Of a DNA stretch of 64,000 nt, positions 1 to 11,909 are shown piece by piece (positions within the stretch are counted from its first letter, which is position 1; every line of letters begins with the position of its first letter). Source of the stretch: Geosiphon pyriformis (taxonomy: Eukaryota; Glomeromycota; Glomeromycetes; Archaeosporales; Geosiphonaceae); the NCBI GenBank assembly GCA_016748015.1, contig JAAOMT010000608.1, positions 124,001 to 188,000 of the forward strand, in the 5' to 3' direction. The notes below the pieces were generated by a model. It was not told the origin of the DNA and did not search any database. It was given only the letters and a program-made list of their open reading frames with translations. A program made the translations under genes and the position numbers.

Positions 1-470
1 TACAAAAAAATAAGTTTCACTATGAATTAATTATGGGATACAAATTTTTCAGAGAAATTTTTATTATTACATGTTGATTTTTAAAGTTTCGTTAAAAATT
101 TTTACTTTTTTCAGCCATTTATCGAATCTTCTCACATATGATTGCCAAATATTTTTGTCTAGTTTGGAAATATTCATGTTGTGAAAAACTTTTTCTCATT
201 CGCCTACTCTGTTTAATAAAAATCTCCTTTTTCGTTAAAATGTATGGGGAAAGAAAAAAAAAAGGTAACCAGTCAGTTACAATTTTAATTTATAATATTT
301 TTTAGTCTATATTCAAGGTTCTTTATATATATATTGGGAAACCTAGAAACCTTTTCTAGGACAATGTTAAAAAAGTTTTTAAGGGTATATAGCATTTTTG
401 TTCATTGTTCTTTTCTTATTTTAGATAAACTTGTATGATATATTTCTGCATCGCAAAAATTCAATGATTC

Positions 471-550
471 ATGATGTTGTTTATGTTGTTGATGTTGTTT
501 ATGTTGTTTATGTTGTTTATGTTGTTTATGTTGTTTATGTTGATGATGTG
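471..550. repeat. 9-bp minisatellite (TTTATGTTG)n
   Basis: About eight imperfect copies of the nonamer TTTATGTTG, with some GATGTTG variants at both ends. It lies in non-coding DNA. Confidence 0.85.
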
Positions 551-787
551 ATGAATTTTTTGAAGATATCAACGAGAACTAAAAATTACATGTACATTAA
601 ACAGATTTAGCATGAGAAAATATGCATGGTAACCAATGGTTTTCCAAAATTAGTTTTCATTAATTTTTTCATATTGTTCATTTTCCCCATTTATCCCAAT
701 GTTTATTTTAAAATCACGGGTGAGTACGAAGCTTTGAAAAATGTTTATCTTTATTGTAGGGGATGATGCATGCCAATTATTTGTTGA

Positions 788-802
788 ATTATTATTATTA
801 TA

Positions 803-855
<53 letters not shown>
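788..855. repeat. (ATT)n microsatellite
   Basis: Nearly perfect ATT trinucleotide run of more than 20 units with one TAATT interruption near its start. On the minus strand it would read as an (AAT)n tail, as some retroelements carry, but no element body is recognisable next to it. Confidence 0.85.
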
Positions 856-856
<1 letters not shown>

Positions 857-3800
857 TTTTCAAAAGTAAACAGTGAACATACAAAAAAGTTTGAACAGCA
901 CCCCGGTCAGCTATAATATCAAAAGTATCCCGGGTATTTTATTTTCTCACTAGTTTTTATTGAATTAAAAATATCTTATAATGAAACGAAATGAATTAAA
1001 GTACAATGAGAAAAACTTCCGAAAAAAGCCAATACCCGAATTTTTGGTCAATCACAAAATATGCACAATCAATAAACCGGGAAACGCCAGTGTAACTCCA
1101 GGGATTAAACATTGAGCTAATTATTATTTATTATAAGATAGAAAAGTTTGTATGAGGAATAGGAGGACGACGACAACGATATCTTGGAAAAAAAAAAAGG
1201 TTTCAAGTCACTAAAATTGTACATTTCAAAAGGGACAGCCATGGTCTTTTTGAATCAGACTTTACCCTGCATGGCGACATCTGTGCCAAAAATGGTTCTA
1301 AATTTTATCCCCTAACTAGATTTGATGCTTTAGTAGACCTAAAATTCATTGACTTGTTCTTCAGCTGGTTAAAGCTTATTATCAAGATTGGCAAATTTAA
1401 TAATTACAAATTTGTTTAAAAATTTCCGGTATTCTATTATTGAGCCTTTCATTTTGAAGCTTTCGCGCTTTGGTAACGGTCTGGAACCAAAAAAAATTAA
1501 GGTTTTTCAGGAGGCTGAATTTAAATCAAGGGCGTTATTCAATAACGCGACTATGGGTTTTTAATTTCTTTCAAATGTAATTTCTTTAATGAACATGAAT
1601 TAACCACTTATGATTTTCGTTTAGTTAATTTAAGATAAAATTGAAAATTTACTATTGATTTTGAACTTCTCAACCATCCAAGAAAGGATATATTCCTTTT
1701 CAACCTTTACAAGGCCTAAATTCAAAGAAATTTTGTTATATATATATTATATGGTTTTATTTATCAACCTCTTTGCATTTTAACAACGAATCTATGGTTT
1801 TTTATTACCTAAAAAAAATCTAATCTTCTTCAATATTTTGAAGCTGTTTTTTGTGATAAAAAACTTCTTTTGAAAAAACTTTTGCCGCTACCAAATTTCC
1901 AGATGTGGATGACAAAGGCAAGATTCGATATCAAAGAAAATTTGTGAAATAAAAAGTTTTTCATTATCAGTTAAATTCTCAACTTTTTTTTTTTTTTTTT
2001 TTTTTCTTTTGACATACAGTATAATGCATGATCAGCCAAAAGAAATTATGACCTAAAAGAAAGGTTATACTGATGCAAAAAAGGATTACTTTGCAGTATA
2101 TGCTCCAAAAATTTATTATTCAAAACCAGTAACCACAAAAGATCTCCTCTGTACATTGGCATGGTCAAAAATTATCTCCGACTAATATATAGGGTGTACT
2201 ATAATAAACAGTTACGAGCTTTTTCCGAGAGTATAGAAGCGTTTCTAATATGATTCTGACAGACTCAAACAGAAGTACAAGAAGATGAAGATGAAGTTTC
2301 AGATAACCATATACATGTACCATTAATTTTGAATAATGACAAGTGAAATGATCTACATTGCATTAATTTTCCCACAGATAAAAAATTATGAAATTGATGA
2401 CTAAAAAAACCAATCAAGTCCTTTTATAATCATGAATATTTCCAAAGAAGTAATTTGGATTATCAAATTCCCTCACCACCAACTTCTTTTGATGTCTTAA
2501 AATTGACCAACTGAACAAGGTTTTAATCTTAATAAGTTTAAAAGATATGATATATGTATTCATAACTTCCCAAAAAAAAAAAATTAGAAATGAAACTCAT
2601 TTCATTTTAAAGAGGTTCAAGACAACTCATCATTCCAAATCCAAAAAACAGATTGTTTAAAGTATAGATTGTTTCCTCAATTTATTAAATGAGTGAGCAA
2701 TGCAATATTCATAATTCTTAATAATTCCATTTTAGAGCAACAAGATCTCATGAATATTTTTGCCTTTTTTTAATCTTTTTATCAGTTCACCATTAATAAA
2801 AAAAAAAGATAAGGAAAATTTCACAAATTTAAATTTTTTTTGAATTTTACGTTTTGTGAAAATAATTGCCAAAAAACCCACAATTTTTAAAACCGATGGT
2901 CTTATGTGGTAAACAAATATGCAATGATCGCATGTGCCACATTCCAAAAATGTAACCCCATTAGTCGCTATCAAAGGAATATTCAGAGCGGGATAATTAA
3001 TAAAAGGTAAAGATTCAAAAAAACTTCTCATAACCAAATTCAAACTAGCTTTATTTAAACCACTAGACGACTTATACCCTTTAGGAAAATAACCGTTTTT
3101 TGAAAAATTACACGTATAAAAAAGTTATTTATGTGAGAATCTTTTCCGAAATTATCAATTTACGAAAATCAGGGATTTTTACAATTTTAGCCCCCTAGCA
3201 TTTAAAAGAATTGGGTTACATAATCAATTAATCGAATTTTCGAAAAAGGGAAATTTTGATACGTTTGAAAAAAAAAAAATTCCTTGAAATTGAAAGGATT
3301 TTAAGGTAAACTAATTTGATTTAAATCACATTATAAATTCAATAAATTATGAAATTTTAAAAGATAATTCATATTTAAAACCTTGGGAGAGTGCCCAAGC
3401 AAAAAGTTAATTTTTTTTTTGATTACCTAGAGTGGTTATTGCAAATTTGAATTTATTAAAATTTGAATGATTTAATAAAAATTTGTCCCAAAGCTTTTTA
3501 TAGAAATTTAAAAATCACTTATCATTCTCATTGCATCAAAAAGATTTTATTTTTAGCTGTTCTTATAAAAACATTTGAGATACTAATAATTGAACAATAC
3601 TATATTCTAGATATTTTTTTGAAGCAGTACTTAAAATTGAAATCCTTGCTTAAAACATTATAACTATAATTGAAATTTATGCAATATGAAAATTTAATTA
3701 AAAATGAATCACTTTAGTTGATTATTTATCCTCTTTTTAAATTTAGCAACTTGATTTTGTTCCTTATCCAGAAACTAATTCTTATTATTTATAATAATAA

Positions 3801-4678
3801 TATTTAATCCATGCAGCCTGAGTCAATCTAAAGTATTTCACTTCTTTAAAAAGAAATTTTAAAATTTTTCAGAAGCAAAAGCATCAAAATTTAATAGATC
3901 GAATAAATATGTTTATCAGATAGAAGCAGTTTAAATCTACAAAAATTTTTCCAAGAAATTTCCAGCTTTTTGAAACGGAAAAAAATATCCACTTGAATTT
4001 CAGATGCTGATATTTTAGATTGTACTTATCATCTTGAATACCAGCACTAAAAAAAAATACTTGCCTTACGTATTCGTGTTGGGAAGTGATAAAATCAAAG
4101 GAATACTGATCTACTATCAGATTTTTAAACTAAAGGAACTTTTAGGATTCAAAACTTTTTTTGGATGGAATATTGTCGAAATAGGCCTACTTATAAAAAC
4201 GCGTGATCAAAATAAACTTTAGGATAATGAATTTTAAAACAATGTAAAATTTTTTGAATAGATTTTCAAAATATTTTTAATGTCAAAGAAAATTTTATAT
4301 ATTCAAAAGGATAAAATTTCATTCGAATCGGATGGATCCTCGTATTAATTGGTTTGATTTTGAAAACTTTCTTTCACACATGAGAAAAACATTTATCAAG
4401 CAATGATAATATATGTATTTCCAAATTAATATAGACTCCCGTAAATTCAAGTTTCATATCAAGGTGAATGTAGAATTATTTTCTTGTTTCAATCCAGTTT
4501 TTTTTTTGGTCGTGAACAATCTTTGAAATCTTGACAATTTTTTTTTGAAAGCCCCCTTTACATTAAAAAAACGCAAGCGTTGAAACTTTTTTACTTTGCG
4601 GAAAATACTATATTTAAATGTGAATAATCAACATGATTTCCCACATTTTTACGAATTAAAAATTCATTAATTAAGCAA

Positions 4679-6200
4679 ATGAAGGGAATCATCTCAATTT
4701 ACAAATTTAAATTCGTGGTCTTGCTGAAAGTTGTAATATCGCTCTGCATACTTCATCAAAGTTATTTGAATCGGTATTTCAAACATCATGAGCAGCTAAG
4801 AGTACATTTAAAAAACCTTCTAGAAGGTATGGACTCTAATGCTATTTTTAATGTTTCAAATTGTAAAAATGGATTGATGACTTTCAAAAGGGTGTGCCAT
4901 TAAGTCACTCCAAAATCCAGATATTGATTTCAAAAGATCTCAAATTTTTATAAAGTTGCTAAAGAACTTTCTAAAGTGTCATGCATTTTTTTATAGACAT
5001 CGAACCTCTCAATCATAGCGGCTCTTTAAATAAATTGCTTTTGTTTCCACGAAGCACCTCTAAAGAAAAAGAAGAACAATTTCTCCCGAAAGAAATCATT
5101 AGAGATCAAGGGTTTTTGAAAGAATTAGCAAAATACGCTGATATGGCAAACATGGGCAACTGTCTCCCAAATAATGAAGTTGGCTCAGTGATTCCTGAAA
5201 TGCGTGTTACAGGTATAGTAAAAACACGAAACTTTGGTTTTTTGAAGTTTGATCTTTATTTTCAAAAGATTTTCCTTATAGGTGGGGTTTTTGTTGATGA
5301 AAGTACACAAGAGATTGTCGCATTTTTTAGAGGAAGTCATCTAAGTAAAGGAGATTGGTTCAAAAGAAATTCATCAATGATACCTTATGAATACCCGGGA
5401 ATGGAACCTAATTTATTAATTCAAGTAGATAAAGAATGGTACGAGAATGTTAACAAAATGAAGGAAAAATTGTTTCAAAAAATAACAGAAGCAATAGATT
5501 CGCTTGATTCCGATCATAAAAAGATTCGGTTTGTGGGTCATGGCGTTGGTGGTGGTAGGTGTTATATTTTTGGTATAAATTTTGATTTTTCCGAATAAAA
5601 TTGCCCGAAATCTTGAATAACTCTTAGAAATTTCTTTTTTCAAGCTTATGCCGTTTTGTCAGCTTTAGCGTTTCATCTTGAATCACGAATGATGAGAAAT
5701 CGACAAAATTCAATTTTCTTGGGATTTGAAAACATTGTTTACACATACGGAGAGCCTCGAATTGGAAACATGATGTTCGCAAGAGTTATCAACGAATTGT
5801 TAAGGGTGCGACGTGTTACTCATACCAATGATTACTTTCCACATTTTCCCAAATTTGAAGAAAATCGAAATCTTTGGCAACATCATGGAAGAGAATATTG
5901 GATTGCAAAACCACCCTGTGATTGTATTCAGGAAGATTTATTTGATTTTATTTCTATAGTTGGAGGCGGTTATGTAGTGTATAGCTGTCAAGCAATTGGA
6001 GAACACCCGGTAATACGAATTGAATCTATTTTGAAAATTCTAATCGTGATAGGAAATTTTAACTCGTTGTTTTTTTTTAGGATTGTAACACAAGTCAAAC
6101 TGTTTCAGAATATAACCCAGATATACCACATTTTGGCCCATATTTCCGGGTAATCATGGGTAACTGTGAACCAATAATTGATAGAATCCTGAGTTTATGA
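4679..6200 (+). CDS. Secreted class 3 lipase-like protein, nucleophile Ser replaced by Gly
   Basis: Alpha/beta-hydrolase of the fungal class 3 (Rhizomucor/Thermomyces) lipase family, which hydrolyses acylglycerols outside the cell. Model: exons 4679-4826, 4997-5212, 5282-5554, 5645-6009 and 6081-6200; phases close exactly to 373 aa. Exon 1 gives a hydrophobic signal or anchor segment (about residues 9-26). Family landmarks are FFRGS in strand 3, YTYGEPRIGN, THTNDYFPHFP with the catalytic Asp (about 275), EYWI, and DIPHFGPYF with the catalytic His (about 351). The nucleophile elbow, normally GHSLG, reads GHGVG: Ser is Gly at about residue 209 (GGC, one transition from AGC). Either the protein is a non-catalytic pseudolipase or the base is an error. 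The second intron is 69 bp with no in-frame stop, so its retention would only insert 23 residues. Exon 1 is the least certain part; an ATG at 4981 is the alternative start. Confidence 0.8.
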
Positions 6201-8336
6201 AAATCCTAGAAAATAGGTTGTTTTTAAATAAAAATTGAGGATAAAATTGATGATTGCTAAAAAGCAAAAAATTTTGTGAAACACAGCAAACCAATTCCAA
6301 TATAATAAAATATTAATCATTAAAATGAAATTATTATAGATTGTTTTAATGGTTACATGTAAATCAGTGTTATAACTTATCGGTTAAATTCAAAAAAAAA
6401 AAACAGAAAAACAAAAGAATAAAAAAATCACTTGGTAATTTCAAAATATTTAGCTTGTCTAATATTAAGATTGATAATATATGAAAAATGATTTTTTTAT
6501 TTAAAAATTTAAAAAAATGAAAAAAGATATTTATTCAAAAAGCTTTCTTTTAGCTACTTCACCTGTTTAAATAAATAAATAATATTTTTCTTCGTAATTT
6601 CAGAATTCCAAGGAAAAGTTTATTTTAGTCACGAGTGATGTGACAAAACTTGATTTTTCCAGTTAGGTATATAGTAATTTTTCAAAAGTAAGCAACTCAC
6701 CTCCTATATCATCAATTTTTGAAGAGGTTTGCTTATTTTCTGTGGTAATTGTTTTCTTTTGTCATAAATCTTTATTGAATTACCTTAATTCACAAAAAAC
6801 TTGTTTTATCAAAATTAAACATATAAGTGATCACCAATAATTATGCCTAATCAGGTGAATGATTTTCATTTCTTACATTTGTGTACAACAAAGCCTTATC
6901 TACAATTCTGAAATTGAAAATTTTTGATTCATTAACACTTGCTATATGTTTTAAATGTATATATATATTTCAAAAACAATAAGCATCTTTTTTTCTTTTT
7001 TGCTATTACATTAAATATTTTTATTTATTATTATTATTTTTATTTAAACTTTTTATTTATATTTAATTAATTATTAATTTTGATTATTAAACAAATTTAG
7101 TTTGAAAATAAAAAGATTTGTTTTTGTAATTTATTAAATAAAATAAATAATTATTGAATTTTAAAAATTATTAATTAAAACATAAAATTATAACAATTAT
7201 ATGATATTTTTTATTAATAATTACAAACTAATTTTTTTTATTTTTTTATTTTTTTAAAATTATATTACTTTTGATTTTTTGTTATTTTTTAACATATTAT
7301 TTTAACTTGTAATATTATTAATTAATCTTTTTTTTATATATTTACAATATTTTAAAAAAAAAGCATAATTTAATTTAATTCAATTGATCTCATATTTATT
7401 TTTTAAAATTCAAAACAAAGCTTGAATTGAGAAATTGTTGTTGTTTTTCAAGATTTGCATTTTATTTTGTATTTAATTATTTGCATATACATATTATCTT
7501 TTAGATTTGGCAACAACAAGTAAAAGAAAAAAAAAATAAAAAAAAAATTAGATCTCAAAATATTGAAAATATCATAATGATAAACACCATTTTAATTTCA
7601 GAAAATGATAAAGATTGCAAGAAAAAACTCTCAAATTTAAAAAAAAAATGCCTGAATAGCAATGGAAAAAGCATTAATATGAAAAAAAGGAAAGCAAGAG
7701 CTCATCTTTATACAGTAAATATCCTAGAAAACCTTGATTTTTCACAAAAGATTTTTGACAATTTAATCTTAAGTTTAAATTACTATATACCTAAATTCAT
7801 TCCTGCGTGAAAAAATTCTCATCAATGAATTTGGTAAATTTCGCGACAAATGAGAAATGACACATAAATCGCATCATGATGAGTCAAACCTATCCCATTT
7901 GAGGATGATTTCTAAATATCTCAGTGCCTATACGATATTATTGCCAATTGTGTCCCATGTGATCAGCGTCAACAATATTATCTTGATGATCCGAGGGGGG
8001 AAAGCATGGGACATGCACGTTAGTTTGCGCCACAATGCGAGACTTGTTAAATTTAGCAATTCATCGACTATTTGCAAGCGATGATATAAGAATAGATAGG
8101 GGGGTCGGACAATCAATTCCTCAATACAAATAGTGGCCCATTTATTCTATAACTCCCCCCCCAAAAAAACCACTTTTTTGTTCTGGAAAAACAACCCTAC
8201 TGTGGCTTTCCAAATTCCCCAAGGTAACTAAATTTTGGGTTTTTCAAGATTCTATAGCGAAAGAAAAATATTGGAGTTTTGATGTCAAATGTTCCGCCTT
8301 ATTTATGATATTTGTATTGTGAAGAATCATACAAAC
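6201..8336. other. AT-desert intergenic region
   Basis: Strongly AT-rich, particularly 6960-7400, where almost only A and T occur. A Lys-rich ATG frame of 77 codons at 7577-7810 and frames on both strands at 7857-8116 have no recognisable domain, and I do not call them genes. The GC content rises just upstream of the next gene (7840-8290). Confidence 0.6.
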
Positions 8337-10100
8337 ATGACATCAACCGAAAATACCGAAAATATCTCGCCTTCGTCGATCAAAATTGAAGATTCTGTAT
8401 CTTCAAGGGCGACACCCACGAAACCAGATTGGTGGTCTAGACAAGTTAACGCATATAAAGCAGTAGCTCTCAAAGAAAAATGGTTTAATCCTGATGGAAA
8501 TGTACTTCCAGTAACTGTAGAAAATCTATGCAGATTTATGGAAGTTAAATCATACACAAATAATCCAACCAGCATCAATTGGTATGTCAAAGGAATAGCT
8601 AAATATCATACTGAATTGAATATCGGAAATGGGGAAGCCATACAAAATCATCCAGATGTAATAAAGTTAAAGGAGAAAATAAAAAAAGAATACGAAGATT
8701 TGGTGGCTGAAATTGGTGGTGATCCAAAGAAAATAAAAAATCTGGAGAAAAAAGTCCTCTTACAACAAGTAGCAGCTAAAAAAGCTGGCGAGGTTCCAAC
8801 TTTAAACCTTGAAGTATCCAAGCCTTTATCTCAATCAAGATCAATGGAAAGCGACATTTTTGAAGAAACTTATGCTCCATTGGATTTGCGAAATGAGCAA
8901 CATCCAGCAAGAGGAGTTTTGATATATCTTGGTTGTTGGACAGGTGCGTGCAATTTTTCAAAAATCCTTCGGAATCATGATAGATATTTGAGAATCAATC
9001 TCAATTAAAGCCTTATCAACCCCATATATAACAGCTGCGGACGAACAAGAATTTCAACATGAACTTTACATGTCAAAACTACACCAAAAGAATATGACAT
9101 TTTTGCAAGATCGAGCTATTTGGGGCCGTAAGTCAGAATGTAGTCATAATTTAAATGTGATACAATTTTATTTGGACTTTTAATAATCACACCTTCATTT
9201 AAAAGATATGAGAGACGACGAAAATTACCAAGTGCCTCTATCTAGTAAGCAATTGGAAATAATTTGAATTTCAACGTACGAAACATTCAAGATTTTTTCT
9301 TATAGACGAATCTGATCCCTCTGCTACTCAAAAGCGCGAGCCATTACTTATCACGGCAAATCAACAACTTCATTTCGAAATGCCACGACCCAGTATGCTC
9401 TTAAATATGTTCACATTAATTCTTTTTAGTTGCACTTTATCTAACCTTTTCATTACTATTCAAGCATTAGTACCTGTTACTCTACCGAAGAAGAAAGAGC
9501 AATCACGTACTCCACAGGAACATGACTATCACTATAATGCGATTCAGTTGGCTTCATGTATTTAAATTTCCTATTCGACCGCTTAAAATTCCCTTTCAAA
9601 TCTTAAAAAAGGCCACTTTCCAATTAGCAGACACACCCATGGCATACACCAAAAAGCCAGTTTGGCGAGTAACTCCACATTATAAATTTAAAGCTCAAAA
9701 TATTGCCACCTCTCCCTCAAGTAAGCTTTTTGATATTGGATATAATTTCCTTATGGTTTTATACATTTCATATTTTACAAAAAGGTAAAGAATCGACCCC
9801 TAGTCAATACGAACAGCTCATGACCACTGACACTTTGAAAAATCGTTTTAATGGGGCTAATCCATTTCCCGGAAACTTCGTCTTCGTTCAACAGGTGCGT
9901 TATAATGCCCTATTAAGCAATTTCATTTAAATTTTTATCTTTACTTCATATCCCAAGACCTTGCTTAGGAGGATGACTTTCAGGTTGTACCCATAACCCC
10001 TCACTTGAATTGTGGAAACAAGTCTAGCGAAATGATACTTGCCAAATCGAAAGATAATTCACATAAACTTGTCGAATCCGAAGAAAGCATTGATGAATAA
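8337..10100 (+). CDS. Unknown protein with recombinase core-binding-like N-terminus (paralogue A)
   Basis: Function unknown. Model: exons 8337-8943, 9035-9127, 9206-9244, 9306-9392, 9465-9557, 9628-9720, 9785-9894 and 9969-10100; phases close to 417 aa. I chose the ATG at 8337 because it lines up with the start of the paralogue at 11910-13557; an in-frame ATG at 8289 is possible. Residues about 32-122 (WWSRQ...Y, a PV.xEnLCrF motif, KSyTNNPtS, WYVkGiaKY, HPDV) resemble the helical SAM-like core-binding domain of tyrosine recombinases. This is pattern similarity only; no catalytic R..HxR..Y domain follows. A charged GGDPKK segment and the motif PARGVLIYLGCWTG come next, then a low-complexity tail shared with the paralogue (QKREPLL.TA, PKKKEQS). 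It converges on the paralogue 1.8 kb away, which suggests an inverted duplication. All internal introns are phase 1 except the last, which is phase 0. Confidence 0.75.
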
Positions 10101-11909
10101 ATTAGTTCCGATTAGATTATTCCAAGAATTCACAATGTGGTAGGTCTCGAACAGTGAAAGATGTCTATGAAAGTTCCAGAGCTGTGTGCTTGCTTGCGCT
10201 CAAAGCCTAAAAACTTTGAATCCTTTTCTCATACAGAATTTCATCAATCCAAAAAAAGCTAAATTGAAGCGATTTAGCTACGCTTAGGTATTTAAAGTAA
10301 AAGGATTTACTTTTACCAAATGCAGAGTGATTTCTATCGGTTTATTTCGAAATCAACGCGCCTAAGCTACTGATGACTACAAGAGGAAGGTATTAAATCG
10401 AAAAATAAAATGAAGATAGTTCTGAGGATATTTGGATCTCTGAGCTGATTCAACCATAAAACATAGCTGATGGTAATTGGTCAATCTCTTCGAACTCTCC
10501 CAAATATTTTTCAACGAGGGGTAGATCTTATCATTTTTTAAATTAGCAGCACGGCCAATAGTAAATGTAAATAAGAGTTATTAAAGTGGAAATTTTCCTT
10601 TGCCGTCCTACATTATTTGTTATGCGTTTCTTGCATGAAAAATAGCGATATGTCTCTAAATTGAAAGGCAAAGGTGTAAAGTTTTCTAGAAGATGGCTCC
10701 TAATTATGGAAAATTACACTCAACAAGTAACAGGAACAACTCTCCAATAGTAAACCTTTTTCCCAAAAAACCTTAAATGACCTGGAATTAACTTAAAATG
10801 AATAAGAGAAAGCAATGAAGTTAGCCTAAGGAAAAAAAGAAAGTTCCTTGATTGCTTGCATTTTAGGATAAATGCCTGGAAGGATTAATTGTAGATCGTA
10901 TTATTTCATTTTGAGTTATTGCTTTCGACACAAATAGTTGTGCTTAGCAATATTTATTAGAGGCCTTCTCCCTAGGATCTAAATCTAATTGAATTAAAAA
11001 CATGCATTTCGCACAACATTGGGAAATTTCAGATTGGCTTTTCCCTTTTTCCACCCTACAAAGTTTATCCTATATTTGGTACCAAGTACATAAACTTTGC
11101 ACGAAAATTTATTTCTTAGACTGAAGGTTTTTCAATCTATGTTACGTGCAAAAGGATTCTGCTATCGGATTGGAGTTTTTAAAATAACCATTTTGTTTTA
11201 GAATTAGTGAGAAAACCTTATCTTTCGGAGTGCATGTGTGAATGCCTTCCTTTAATTTTAATATTTACATTTATATATTATTATTTTTCTTTTTTAACAA
11301 TGAAAAAAAGGGCTATGATAAGTTTTTCATTTTCACTGCTCAAAGCTTACCATTTCCATCCTCTTCTATGAGGCGCAACTTACTTGGAAGACTTGCACCG
11401 TGGATAATTTCGAACAAGTTTTTTTTGAACTTAATGAAGTTGTACATAACTAATTTTTTAACGAACGCCTATCTAGTTCTTGTATCTTTGAAAAATCCGA
11501 GAATTTGAACTGAATATTTGTTTTTGTGAAGATTAAATTGGTAGAGGGAATCTAAAATTCTGCAAAAGAAATCTTGAAAATTTTAACTGAAAGAATATTG
11601 TAATCCTAATTTTGGGGAGGGAATATTACTTAAATTTCCAATTTTAATATTGCTAGGTTTGAAGCAGGGAGATTCTGATTATTGTTGATTGCTAGGCTTC
11701 AAAATTAAATCGATTTATTTAATTACTAGATAGTGAATATCATTTATTATTGAAAGCTCTGTAAAAAAAAAAAAGCTGACAAAAATTAAAGTATTATAAA
11801 TTCATAAAAATTCTAGAGACAAAAACTGTCGATCGAATTTTTATAAAAATTATCAGTACCTAAAAATTATTATTTACGAAATTGATTCAAAAGGTTTATT
11901 AGATACGAA
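10101..11909. other. Spacer between convergent paralogues
   Basis: No gene recognised. Its base composition is less extreme than the AT deserts, which would fit degraded or duplicated sequence. An 88-codon frame at 11242-11508 (+) begins with a run of hydrophobic and Asn/Lys codons and has no recognisable domain. I found no RNA gene. Confidence 0.5.

Larger units (their letters stand above)
1..4678. other. AT-rich intergenic region
   Basis: No convincing gene. The stretch is low-complexity AT sequence with two microsatellites and a run of about 20 T near 1984-2006. A stop-free frame without ATG at about 1150-1420 has unusually even codon usage and could be a lone or decayed exon. Short ATG frames at 3463-3663 (+), 4034-4222 (+, non-ATG start) and 2732-3043 (-) are composed of Lys/Phe/Ile/Leu and look like chance frames. 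Confidence 0.6.

Noticed and set aside
2732-3043. 103-codon frame on the minus strand
   Set aside because: Lys/Phe/Ile-rich throughout, with no domain and no coding-like composition; probably chance in AT-rich DNA.
7577-7810. 77-codon Lys-rich ATG frame
   Set aside because: No recognisable domain; composition follows the AT background.
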